The position numbers and the translations under genes were made by a program. Under the pieces are notes generated by a model. It saw only the letters and a program-made list of their open reading frames with translations, ran no database searches and was not told the DNA's origin. Shown here one piece after another: positions 1 to 6,195 of a stretch of 7,540 nucleotides of DNA (within the stretch, counting starts at the first letter, position 1; every line of letters begins with the position of its first letter). The stretch comes from Alkaliphilus sp. (GTDB taxonomy: Bacteria > Bacillota > Clostridia > Peptostreptococcales > Natronincolaceae), in contig JALNXC010000049.1 in the NCBI GenBank assembly GCA_023230535.1, forward strand, positions 1-7,540. The letters are read 5' to 3'.

Positions 1-456
1 CAAAGACCTGTAAAAAAACAAAATAGAAATAAGAATATAAAGACCCAGTATAAAAATTATCCAAATATCCCTGCTTGACACAAGGCCTATACTGCCGAAC
101 AAATAACTGAAAATAGCGGAATTAGAGTTTCCAAGGCTTATAAAAATAGTGGCCAAACCTATTCCCGCGGAAAGTATTATAGCAATAGACAGTTCCTTAT
201 ATTGCTCGTATTCTTTACTGAGCCCCTCAATGGCCAAGGCCGATAGAACAGAAAAACCAAGAGCAGAATATACCGGATAAATACCTCCCAACATACCCCC
301 TGCTACACCCGCCAAAGCTACATGGGATAATGTATCCCCTATCATGGACATTCTTCTTAAAACAAGAAAGATACCTATTGCGGGACAAATAACAGCAACT
401 ATAATACCGGATAAAAAAGCCCTCTGCATGAAACCGTATCTCAATATCTCCAACAT
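1..456 (-). CDS. znuB: Zinc/manganese-type ABC transporter permease, ZnuB family (partial, C-terminus beyond window)
   Basis: Membrane permease of a metal-ion ABC importer, predicted to form the channel energised by the ATPase encoded just upstream. I translated it by hand from the ATG at 456: the protein begins MLEILRYGFMQRAFLSGII and stays open to the window edge (152 codons). Visible family features are several hydrophobic segments, the LRRMSMIGDTLSHVALAGVA stretch near residues 33-52 that is typical of ABC-3 (ZnuB/MntB/TroC) permeases, and YLFGSIGLVS near residue 125. Full-length relatives are about 260-280 residues, so a little over half is present. The start is supported by an AAAGGGG ribosome binding site about 8 nt upstream, and only 14 nt separate it from the znuC stop, so it is third in the operon. 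Family assignment is firm. Zinc rather than manganese is inferred from the partner binding protein. Confidence 0.93.
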   Translation of the reverse strand, partial: MLEILRYGFMQRAFLSGIIVAVICPAIGIFLVLRRMSMIGDTLSHVALAGVAGGMLGGIYPVYSALGFSVLSALAIEGLSKEYEQYKELSIAIILSAGIGLATIFISLGNSNSAIFSYLFGSIGLVSSRDIWIIFILGLYILISILFFYRSL

Positions 457-470
457 TTTTTTTCGCCCCT

Positions 471-1217
471 TTAATGCCTGTGATGCAATATGCTCAAATC
501 TTTTCCGTAAATCTTCTTGATATGTCCCTCCTTATCAAAATCTTCGGAAGGATGCACACATACCTTTTTATCTCCGACACAGGCTACCCTGTTGGCCTTA
601 TTGGTAATCACACCTATATCATGTGAAACCATAACCAATGTGATTTTTAAATCCTTATTTATTTTTTCCATGAGGCCGTAGAATTGTTCTTGCGACTGTA
701 CATCAACTCCCGTTAAGGGTTCGTCCATAAAGATGATTTCAGGACCGCTTACAAGTGTACGGGCAATAAAAACTCTCTGTTGCTGTCCTCCGGACAAGTT
801 TCCAATCAAATGATTTTGATAGCCGGGCATATTGACTATATCTAACGCCTTTCTTATTTTCATTTTATGTTCTTTGTTTAAAAATTTCAAAAAACCCATT
901 TGACTGTACAGATTAGCTCCCACAATTTCTTCAACCGTTGCAGGAAATGCAATATTAAAATCTTTTACCCTCTGAGATATATAACCTATTTTGTTCCACT
1001 GATTAAACCGATCTATGGGTGAATTTAATAAAACAACAGTTCCTTTTTGCGGTTTTAAAATTCCCAAAATAATTTTAATCAACGTAGTTTTAGCGGAACC
1101 GTTCGGGCCTACAATCCCTAAGAAGTCCCCCCTAAACACAGCTAAGTTTACATCTTCCAACACATGTTTTTTACCATAAGCAAAATATACATCTTTTACA
1201 TCAAGAACTTTTTCCAT
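471..1217 (-). CDS. znuC: Zinc/manganese-type ABC transporter ATP-binding protein, ZnuC/AdcC family
   Basis: Cytoplasmic ATPase that powers metal-ion import through the ZnuB-type permease. All ABC motifs are readable: Walker A GPNGSAKT (residues 37-44), Q-loop Gln82 in YISQ, signature LSGGQ (141-145), Walker B IIFMDE ending in catalytic Glu166, and the switch His199 in VSHD. The Walker A has Ala where the P-loop consensus has the Gly just before Lys; I recall the same substitution in Gram-positive AdcC-type zinc ATPases, so it does not imply a dead enzyme. Residues 84-96 (VKDFNIAFPATVE) match the metal-ABC subgroup. The C-terminus ends in HHRH, possibly metal-related or incidental. At 248 residues it has normal family length. 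Its ATG directly abuts the znuA TAG stop with no gap and only a weak ribosome binding site, suggesting translational coupling to znuA. Confidence 0.95.
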   Translation of the reverse strand: MEKVLDVKDVYFAYGKKHVLEDVNLAVFRGDFLGIVGPNGSAKTTLIKIILGILKPQKGTVVLLNSPIDRFNQWNKIGYISQRVKDFNIAFPATVEEIVGANLYSQMGFLKFLNKEHKMKIRKALDIVNMPGYQNHLIGNLSGGQQQRVFIARTLVSGPEIIFMDEPLTGVDVQSQEQFYGLMEKINKDLKITLVMVSHDIGVITNKANRVACVGDKKVCVHPSEDFDKEGHIKKIYGKDLSILHHRH

Positions 1218-2168
1218 CTATTTCACCAAGGCTTTCTTCAATGTTTCCACATTTTTATACATCAGGGAAATATAATCCTCTCCCTCATTCTGTTGTTCTG
1301 TTGTTAAGCCTTCTACAATATATAAGGTCAACACCTCTAAATTTGCCTCCTCGGCCAAAACCTCCGCTGTTTTAACACTTGCAAGGGCTTCCAGAAATAT
1401 ATGATCCATATTATTATCCCTTGCAACCTTGACAAGTTCAGCCAACCGTTTAGGGCTCGGTTCCGCATGAGGAGAAATTCCCGCAACAGCAATCTGTTCC
1501 AAATTATATCTTTTAGCCAAATATCCGAAAGCGGAATGAGATACAATTATTTTTCTTTTGACAGCATCCTTAAGTCCCTCCCTAAAAGCCGTATCCAAGT
1601 TTTGTAATTCCTCTCTAAAGACACTAAAATTTTCTTCATATATATCTTTATTTTTATTATCCGCACTGATAAAAGTATCTTTAATTTTTTCGGAAATATA
1701 TATTACATTGACAGGATCTACCCAAATATGGGGGTCATATTCCCCATGATGATGTTCACTGCTGTTTTCATCATCGGGCCCTTTGCCATAACTTATCAAT
1801 TCTACGGATTTACCGGCATCAACCAAGTAAGTATCCTTCCCTTCTAATAGATTAAATACCTTATCTATCCAAGGTTCCATATATGCCCCATTATATATAA
1901 AAACATCTGCCTGTTCAAGTTGCGCAACAACCTTAGCGGAGGGCTCAAAACTATGCGGCTCGGTACCTGAGGGAATTATAATATGCACATTAACGCTATC
2001 CCCTCCAATTCTTTTCGCAAAATCATAATAGGGATAAAAGCTCGCATATACGTCGAGCCGCTTTTCCTCCTTATTTTCTATAACTCGCATCGCATTTTTA
2101 TTACATCCTGATAATAACAAAAAAATAATGATCAGAAATGTAATCATTTTCAATATATTACTTTTCAT
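1218..2168 (-). CDS. znuA: Zinc-type ABC transporter substrate-binding lipoprotein, ZnuA/AdcA family
   Basis: Extracytoplasmic metal-binding receptor of the ABC importer (cluster A-I, periplasmic solute-binding family 9). It has a lipoprotein signal: Lys-containing N-terminus, hydrophobic core, then lipobox LSGC with Cys22 as the lipidated residue. The expected metal ligands are visible: His72 (EPHSFEP), His147 (DPHIWVDP), His211 (SHSAFGY) and probably Glu286 (VEGLT); the three-His plus acidic set is typical of Zn/Mn receptors. A short His-rich loop (EHHHG, residues 138-142) before His147 favours zinc over manganese, but it is much shorter than in E. coli ZnuA. Length of 316 residues is normal. 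The start is set by a GGAGG ribosome binding site six nt before the ATG. It is the first gene of znuA-znuC-znuB. Zur-type control is expected for the family, but I could not identify a convincing Zur operator upstream. Confidence 0.94.
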   Translation of the reverse strand: MKSNILKMITFLIIIFLLLSGCNKNAMRVIENKEEKRLDVYASFYPYYDFAKRIGGDSVNVHIIIPSGTEPHSFEPSAKVVAQLEQADVFIYNGAYMEPWIDKVFNLLEGKDTYLVDAGKSVELISYGKGPDDENSSEHHHGEYDPHIWVDPVNVIYISEKIKDTFISADNKNKDIYEENFSVFREELQNLDTAFREGLKDAVKRKIIVSHSAFGYLAKRYNLEQIAVAGISPHAEPSPKRLAELVKVARDNNMDHIFLEALASVKTAEVLAEEANLEVLTLYIVEGLTTEQQNEGEDYISLMYKNVETLKKALVK

Positions 2169-2427
2169 AACCTGCCTCCAATATATTACCTATCCGATGA
2201 TTCATAATTTAAACACTTATATTGAGTATGCTTTTGATGTCCTCTAAAATTATATTTCAAACAGGCCTCAATTTATTACTACTTTTTTCCTTCCAATTAT
2301 ATATTATATACTTATTATAAGAAATTTAAAATATATTTTTGTGATGTTCCATGCTGAGGACAGAAAAATGGTATTGGAAACTTATGCAAACCGGGTACGG
2401 CAAATTATCAATACAATAAAATTAAAA
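2169..2427 (-). promoter_or_regulatory. AT-rich leader/promoter region of the znuACB operon
   Basis: About 260 bp between the tat terminator and znuA holds no gene I can support. It must contain the znu promoter. The best -10 candidate on the minus strand is TATAAT at 2249-2254, but the matching -35 position (AATAAA, 2272-2277) is poor. A perfect 11-bp palindrome, CTTATTATAAG, lies at 2311-2321 in a run of TATA-like sequence and could be an operator or simply AT-rich noise. I found no match to the Bacillus-type Zur box core (TCGTAATNATTACGA). The znuA ribosome binding site GGAGG lies at its low-coordinate end. Treat the exact promoter as unresolved. Confidence 0.3.
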
Positions 2428-2452
2428 AAGCCTACCTCAGGTAGGCCTTTTA
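2425..2452 (-). terminator. Intrinsic terminator of the tat operon
   Basis: The arms at 2430-2436 and 2440-2446 form a perfect 7-bp GC-rich stem (GCCTACC/GGTAGGC) with a 3-nt loop. On the minus strand it is followed by a run of six T's and more AT, and it begins within a few nt of the tatC stop codon. On the plus strand the following tract (CTTTTATATT) is weaker, so any bidirectional activity would be modest. It separates the tat operon from znuACB. Confidence 0.9.
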
Positions 2453-2454
2453 TA

Positions 2455-3447
2455 TTATGGTCCGTCGCTTCCATCGTTCTCATCGCTCTCATCGTTCTTA
2501 TCATTTCCGGCATTCTCATCATTTATGTCGCTTTCATCATTTGTGTCGTTACCATCATTTGTATCGTCATCATCATTTATATCGTTATCATCATTTGTAT
2601 CGTTATCATCATTTGTATCGTTATCATCATTTGTATCGTTATCGTCATCTTCATTATTTTCGTCGTTTTCGTTGTTTTCATCATTTTCATCATCTTCATC
2701 ATTTTCATCATCTATATCTTGTTTCTTTTTCTTCTTTTTATATATTATAGTTGAAACTATAACGCTGAACTCATATAAAAACACCATGGGAATCGCCATC
2801 AAAACTTGTGAAATCATATCAGGCGGTGTTAATACTGCAGCGACTATAAATATTGCAAGAATAACAAATTTCCTATATTTTTTAAGCGTCTTTGGTGCAA
2901 CTAATCCCAGTTGGGTGAGTAAAATTATGAGTAAAGGCAACTCAAATACTAAACCAAAAGACAACAACAAAGAACTGACAAAGCCGATATAATTAGCAAA
3001 TGAAAATGTAGGCGTGATTTTGTCAACCGACACCCCGATAAAAAATTTAATTGTCATGGGAACAATTATATAATATGCAAAAACTACACCCATTGCTAAA
3101 AATACAGTCCCCATACATAAAGCGGAAATGACATACCTTCTTTCTTTTTTCTTCAGTCCCGGTTTAACAAAACTCCAAATCTGAAACAATATTATGGGTG
3201 AGGATATGATTAAACCTAATACTAAAGAAATTTTAATATATGTCATAAATAATTCGGGTGGGCTAAGATATATAAATTCCAAATCTCCGGCAGGTTTTGT
3301 AATAATATCTATAATTTTATTTATATACCTATAGGCTGCAAATGCACATACAATAATTGCTACAAAAGAGATAACCAGCCGTTTCCTCAGTTCCCCCAAA
3401 TGTTCCACTAAAGTTAGCCTTGGGCCGTCTTCCGAGCTGTTTTCCAT
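2455..3447 (-). CDS. tatC: Sec-independent (twin-arginine) translocase subunit TatC with a long acidic Asp/Asn-rich C-terminal tail
   Basis: TatC is the multi-spanning core of the Tat translocase that recognises twin-arginine signal peptides and works with TatA-type proteins to export folded proteins. Residues 15-236 match the family: HLGELRKRLVISF (16-28), SPPELFMTY (62-70), QIWSFVKPGLKKKERR (89-104) with the conserved Phe93 and Glu102, FELP with Glu169, and LTPPDMISQVLMAIP (206-220) with Asp210. The number of hydrophobic segments is consistent with the usual six helices, placing both termini in the cytoplasm. After a six-Lys run (237-242) comes an unusual tail, residues 244-330: by my count 35 Asp, 11 Glu and 23 Asn in 87 residues, with a repeated NDTNDD hexapeptide. 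Typical TatC proteins are about 240-260 residues. The start is supported by AAGGAGGTGG shortly upstream. It is the last gene of the operon, with a terminator at its end. Confidence 0.95.
   Translation of the reverse strand: MENSSEDGPRLTLVEHLGELRKRLVISFVAIIVCAFAAYRYINKIIDIITKPAGDLEFIYLSPPELFMTYIKISLVLGLIISSPIILFQIWSFVKPGLKKKERRYVISALCMGTVFLAMGVVFAYYIIVPMTIKFFIGVSVDKITPTFSFANYIGFVSSLLLSFGLVFELPLLIILLTQLGLVAPKTLKKYRKFVILAIFIVAAVLTPPDMISQVLMAIPMVFLYEFSVIVSTIIYKKKKKKQDIDDENDEDDENDENNENDENNEDDDNDTNDDNDTNDDNDTNDDNDINDDDDTNDGNDTNDESDINDENAGNDKNDESDENDGSDGP
2515..2640 (-). repeat. 18-bp in-frame tandem repeat encoding the NDTNDD motif of the TatC tail
   Basis: Seven consecutive 18-bp units can be read. 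On the plus strand the consensus is ATCATCATTTGTATCGTT. The copies at 2587-2604, 2605-2622 and 2623-2640 are identical. The copy at 2569 differs by one base, those at 2551 and 2533 by about two, and that at 2515 by about four. On the minus strand each unit encodes Asn-Asp-Thr-Asn-Asp-Asp or a variant. Because the unit is a multiple of three, gain or loss of copies would lengthen or shorten the TatC tail without a frameshift. Flanking sequence out to about 2710 is also low-complexity (TCATC/TTTTC patterns) but has no clean period. Confidence 0.92.
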
Positions 3448-3483
3448 AGGCCCACCTCCTTGTATGATACAAAAAGTTTATGA

Positions 3484-3503
3484 GGCACTACCATAGTAGT
3501 ACC
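3484..3503 (-). other. Intergenic hairpin between tatA (second copy) and tatC
   Basis: In the minus-strand RNA, arms GGUACUAC and GUAGUGCC can form an 8-bp stem (one G-U pair) with a UAUG loop. The next U-run (TTTTT) comes about nine nt after the stem, so it is not a classical terminator. It might stabilise the upstream tatA message or reduce read-through into tatC, giving more TatA than TatC, which is the stoichiometry expected for Tat. The pairing is visible; the role is inference. Confidence 0.4.
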
Positions 3504-3518
3504 CCAATACTTCTCATA

Positions 3519-3698
3519 TTATTTCTTTTCTTCATCTACTTCCTCTACATCTTGTGATACTTTTGTGGCATGATTTTTAAACTCTCCAATTGCTTTTCCA
3601 AATGATTTTCCTATCTCAGGAAGTTTGCCGGGTCCAAATATAACAAGAGCTATACCTAATATTAACAATAATTCCTGGGTACCTAATCTACCAAACAC
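3519..3698 (-). CDS. tatA: Twin-arginine translocase subunit TatA (second copy, GTG start)
   Basis: A 59-residue Tat pore-forming subunit found by hand translation; it starts with GTG. Sequence: Met-Phe-Gly-Arg, one transmembrane helix (roughly residues 8-21, QELLLILGIALVIF), the hinge FGPGKLPEIGKS (21-32), an amphipathic helix (GKAIGEFKNHATKVSQDV) and an acidic tail ending DEEKK. The Phe-Gly pair at 21-22 corresponds to the essential Phe-Gly of E. coli TatA. The start is well supported: GGAGG lies about 9 nt before the GTG, and no in-frame ATG gives the conserved MFGR N-terminus. It lies between the other tatA-like gene (55-nt gap) and tatC (71-nt gap). TatA oligomerises around a substrate-loaded TatC complex during export. 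Length is at the short end for the family but intact. Confidence 0.92.
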   Translation of the reverse strand: MFGRLGTQELLLILGIALVIFGPGKLPEIGKSFGKAIGEFKNHATKVSQDVEEVDEEKK

Positions 3699-3753
3699 AG
3701 TTTACACCTCCTAGCCTATTACATCCAAATATCAACTATCTATCTTAAATTTT

Positions 3754-3942
3754 TTAGGAACCCTGCTTAGGGTCTTTGTCCTCTAAAGATATTTCCTCCT
3801 TTATTTCACTGGAAAATTTTCTAAATTCTCTAAGGGCCGTTCCCAAAGACTTTCCTAATTCAGGGAGCTTGCCGGGCCCAACAACTATTAAAGCTATAGC
3901 CAATATTACCACTATTTCCATGGTACCTATTCTCCCAAACAT
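3754..3942 (-). CDS. tatA: Twin-arginine translocase subunit TatA/TatB-like (first copy)
   Basis: A 62-residue single-span Tat subunit, first gene of the tat operon. An upstream in-frame ATG at 3993 would add 17 residues (beginning MFCVGTC), but the conserved MFGRIGT start at 3942 follows an AAAGGTGG ribosome binding site with good spacing and aligns with the downstream copy, so I chose it. Order: transmembrane helix (about 8-21, MEIVVILAIALIVV), hinge VGPGKLPELGKS, amphipathic helix (ALREFRKFSSEIKEEI) and an acidic end. At position 21, where the other copy and E. coli TatA have Phe, it has Val; TatB proteins also lack that Phe. Together with its charged helix, this makes a TatB-like role possible, but the rest is TatA-like and I would not rename it. 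It shares the N-terminal MFGR[IL]GT and GPGKLPE with the neighbour, showing a tandem duplication that has since diverged. Confidence 0.9.
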   Translation of the reverse strand: MFGRIGTMEIVVILAIALIVVGPGKLPELGKSLGTALREFRKFSSEIKEEISLEDKDPKQGS

Positions 3943-4031
3943 ATACATTCCACCTTTACATACATTGTTTGCACAAGTCCCAACACAGAACAAAAAACCG
4001 CCTTTTACTAAAAGCCTGACAACTTAGTTTC

Positions 4032-4060
4032 ATTATAACAGATATATATAACTTTTGAAA
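4032..4060 (-). promoter_or_regulatory. Promoter of the tatA-tatA-tatC operon
   Basis: On the minus strand there is a perfect -10 TATAAT (4032-4037) preceded by TGT, giving an extended -10 (TGTTATAAT). A weak -35 TTTCAA (4055-4060) sits 17 bp upstream. It is in the intergenic gap upstream of the first tatA gene, leaving a leader of roughly 80 nt. The extended -10 would compensate for the poor -35. This is a sigma-A type call by pattern only. Confidence 0.65.
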
Positions 4061-4127
4061 CAACTTTTATATTAATTTACGTAATTTCTTTTTGTATTAT
4101 AGGTAAATAACGGCTAAAAATCCTCTG

Positions 4128-5117
4128 TTATGCCAAATTCTCTATATCTTTCTTGATTAAATTGCTCCATTTACCGCATTTGTCCCCCCAGCGTGCCATT
4201 ATTTTCCCATCTCTAAAGATTTCTACAATCTCACACATATTGGGACAATCCGAACATTCTATGCCCCTCACATCGTATCCGGAATTGATAATATTAAAAC
4301 CTTGAAAAATAGTTTTATTTCCCTTTGCGGCATATTCCTCCGCCAGTAAACAACAACCTATGGAACCCATAACATCATAATGGGGCGGTACAAAAACTTC
4401 CAAACCAAGGGCCTCCTCAAAAGATCTTTTAATTCCTACATTTGCAGCTACTCCACCCTGAAATACTACGGGAGCCTCTATATCCTTGCCTTTAGCTAAA
4501 TTGTTTAAAAAATTTCTCACCATAGCATCGGAAAGCCCTCTTATGATATCCTCCTGATTATGTCCCAACTGCTGTTTATGTATCATATCTGTTTCTGCAA
4601 AAACAGCACATCTACCCGCTATACGAACAGGATTGGTTGATTTTAACGCTAATTCTCCAAATCTTTTTATATCTATACCCAGACGGGCTGCCTGTCTGTC
4701 CAAAAATGAACCGGTACCCGCGGCACAGACCGTATTCATTGCAAAATCTCTGATTATTCCGTCCTTGAGCAAAATAATTTTGGAATCTTGACCGCCGATT
4801 TCTATTATAGTTCTTACATCGCCGACAAAATTAAGAGCTGCTATCCCATGAGCAGTGATCTCATTTTTAACTACATCTGCTCCGACTATCATAGCGGCTA
4901 AATTTCTACCACTGCCCGTTGTCCCAACTCCCTTTATATTAAGTTTTTTATTTACTTTTGACTTTATTTCCTTCAATGCTTCTTGTATAACCTCTATCGG
5001 TTTTCCATTGGTCCCCGTATAAACTTTAGCCATTATTTCTTTATCTTCATCCATTAATACAACATTGGTACTGATAGAACCTACATCAATACCCAAATAA
5101 CAGTTTTTCACCTTCAT
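4128..5117 (-). CDS. 2-hydroxyacyl-CoA dehydratase activator-type ATPase (HgdC/BadF/BcrA family)
   Basis: Cytoplasmic, probably dimeric ATPase of the ASKHA fold. In characterised relatives a [4Fe-4S] cluster at the dimer interface injects an electron, driven by ATP, into a partner enzyme. Visible motifs: phosphate-binding GIDVGSISTN (9-18), GTTGSGRNLAAMIVGAD (65-81), IIEIGGQDSK (104-113), NTVCAAGTGSFLDRQA (128-143), GRCAVFAETDMIHKQQ (168-183) and FQGGVAANVGIK (219-230). Cys131 and Cys170 are in the positions of the cluster ligands and are 39 residues apart, as I recall for the Acidaminococcus CompA pair. At 329 residues it is longer than the roughly 260-residue HgdC; the extra C-terminal part carries CSDCPNMC (288-295) and Cys314 in DKCGKW, resembling a small metal-binding module. 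The start follows AAAGGGG by about five nt and lies 32 nt inside the previous gene. The family is firm; the reaction and partner are not known. Confidence 0.92.
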   Translation of the reverse strand: MKVKNCYLGIDVGSISTNVVLMDEDKEIMAKVYTGTNGKPIEVIQEALKEIKSKVNKKLNIKGVGTTGSGRNLAAMIVGADVVKNEITAHGIAALNFVGDVRTIIEIGGQDSKIILLKDGIIRDFAMNTVCAAGTGSFLDRQAARLGIDIKRFGELALKSTNPVRIAGRCAVFAETDMIHKQQLGHNQEDIIRGLSDAMVRNFLNNLAKGKDIEAPVVFQGGVAANVGIKRSFEEALGLEVFVPPHYDVMGSIGCCLLAEEYAAKGNKTIFQGFNIINSGYDVRGIECSDCPNMCEIVEIFRDGKIMARWGDKCGKWSNLIKKDIENLA

Positions 5118-6195
5118 TGATCCCCTTTCGTCTTCTCAAAAGATCTACAAAAGCTTCTAACCTGGTCATATATCCGGCTTCACCCGTCATTTCATCCATA
5201 ATGAGGCATAAATAGGGAATATTATGATCTTTTTCTATAGTAGGAAGAATACTCTGGGCCACTATCTCCGGCATACAAGTCAAGGGATATATCTGTATTA
5301 CACCGTCAAAACCCTCCTTTGCATATCTGACCGCATAACCTATCGTTTCCCTTGCATGTCCGCCTATCATGGTCTTCAAATAGGGTTCCGACGCTTCCCA
5401 GGTCTTTCTTTCAGAAGTTAATCCTAAAGGATTTAAAAAAAGGTGTTCTTTTAGCCAACGGCTTACCTTTAATGATTTATCTATTTCTACCCCCAAATCC
5501 CCTAGTTTTTTCTCTATATTTAAATTTACAAATGGCTCTATTATGGTGTATATCTCCCCAATAATACCTATTTTTATAATCTCCTCGGTAGTGTCCTCCT
5601 CTACGGACAATATCTTTTCCCTTGTTGTCTTTATTAACTGTAAGACCTCCCTACACCCGTATACTGTCCTTATACCTCTATGAAATGCATCATAGTACCT
5701 ATCTACGTCACCCTTTGCCTTTTCTCTGGGTCTTTTATAATATGTCACGCTCTCAAGATCATCTACCGCATTTATTACGGTAACCGCCTTCTTTAGAGCT
5801 CTTATAATTTTATACGGATTTTTAGTTCCGGTCAGTTTAAATATATTATCAAAAAATGTTTTATAATCTCCCTGGGGCGGGTCCAGCAAAATAATATCTA
5901 TATCATAACCCGCCTCACTCAATAATTCTTTTTGTATTATTGAATAGTATCCGAAACGGCAGGGCCCGCAACTGCCGGTTATCACTATGGTATCGGCCCC
6001 TCTATTTATGCTCTGTATATAATTTCCCATATTGACCTTCAGTGGGAGGCAGATTGATTCCGGGGAATATTTTACTCCTATATTTAAAGTATTTTTGCTA
6101 CATGGAGGTGGAATTACTAAATCTACCCCCAATTCTTCCAACAGTACTTTTGTAGCCACATATTGATTACCCATATGTGGAAATGTTATTTTCAT
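5086..6195 (-). CDS. CoA activase-related cysteine protein (DUF2229-like, COG3581-type), function unknown
   Basis: Soluble protein of 369 residues with no signal or membrane span; I recognise the 'acyl-CoA dehydratase activase-related' family. Start MKITFPHMGN at 6195 was chosen over the ATG at 6213 because GGAGG lies seven nt before it. Notable parts: FPHMGNQYVA (5-14), PPPCSKNT (29-36, Cys32), SICLPLKVNMG (47-57, Cys49), TGSCGPCRFG (73-82, Cys76 and Cys79), PLTCMPEIVAQ (304-314, Cys307) and DEMTGEAGYMTRLEAFVD (334-351). The CLPxK, Cys-pair, late Cys and DExTGEAG elements recur in the same order in the upstream gene, so the two are divergent paralogues, perhaps forming a heterodimer with iron-sulfur clusters (inference). 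It overlaps the upstream gene by 29 nt and the ATPase gene by 32 nt. Homologous regions are known to me as parts of very large fused activase proteins. Its enzymatic role is undescribed as far as I know. Confidence 0.85.
   Translation of the reverse strand: MKITFPHMGNQYVATKVLLEELGVDLVIPPPCSKNTLNIGVKYSPESICLPLKVNMGNYIQSINRGADTIVITGSCGPCRFGYYSIIQKELLSEAGYDIDIILLDPPQGDYKTFFDNIFKLTGTKNPYKIIRALKKAVTVINAVDDLESVTYYKRPREKAKGDVDRYYDAFHRGIRTVYGCREVLQLIKTTREKILSVEEDTTEEIIKIGIIGEIYTIIEPFVNLNIEKKLGDLGVEIDKSLKVSRWLKEHLFLNPLGLTSERKTWEASEPYLKTMIGGHARETIGYAVRYAKEGFDGVIQIYPLTCMPEIVAQSILPTIEKDHNIPYLCLIMDEMTGEAGYMTRLEAFVDLLRRRKGINEGEKLLFGY

Noticed and set aside
2169..2340. Zur operator upstream of znuA
   Set aside because: No recognisable Zur, Fur or MntR-like dyad; only AT-rich short palindromes that arise easily by chance.
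2515..2640. Regular short repeats considered as a CRISPR array
   Set aside because: Units are contiguous with no spacers, only 18 bp long, and lie in frame inside tatC.
2341..2754. Plus-strand 137-residue reading frame rich in Ile/Val that looks like a membrane protein
   Set aside because: Its hydrophobic part is the antisense of the low-complexity acidic TatC tail (GAT/AAT codons read backwards as ATC/ATT), and there is no ribosome binding site.
2457..2992. Plus-strand His/Arg-rich and Ser/Phe-rich reading frames over the repeat
   Set aside because: They are other-frame shadows of the same minisatellite; the minus strand encodes an unmistakable TatC.
3943..3993. 17-residue N-terminal extension (MFCVGTC...) of the first TatA
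   Set aside because: The conserved MFGRIGT start has a well-placed ribosome binding site, and the extension would put it inside the coding sequence.
3998..4020. Short CTTTT/AAAAG hairpin followed by GGCGG and a T-run in the tat leader, considered as an attenuator
   Set aside because: The stem is only five A-T-rich pairs with mismatches beyond; too weak to call.
3776..4027. Plus-strand 83-residue reading frame
   Set aside because: It is antisense to the first tatA and its promoter, with no ribosome binding site or family resemblance.
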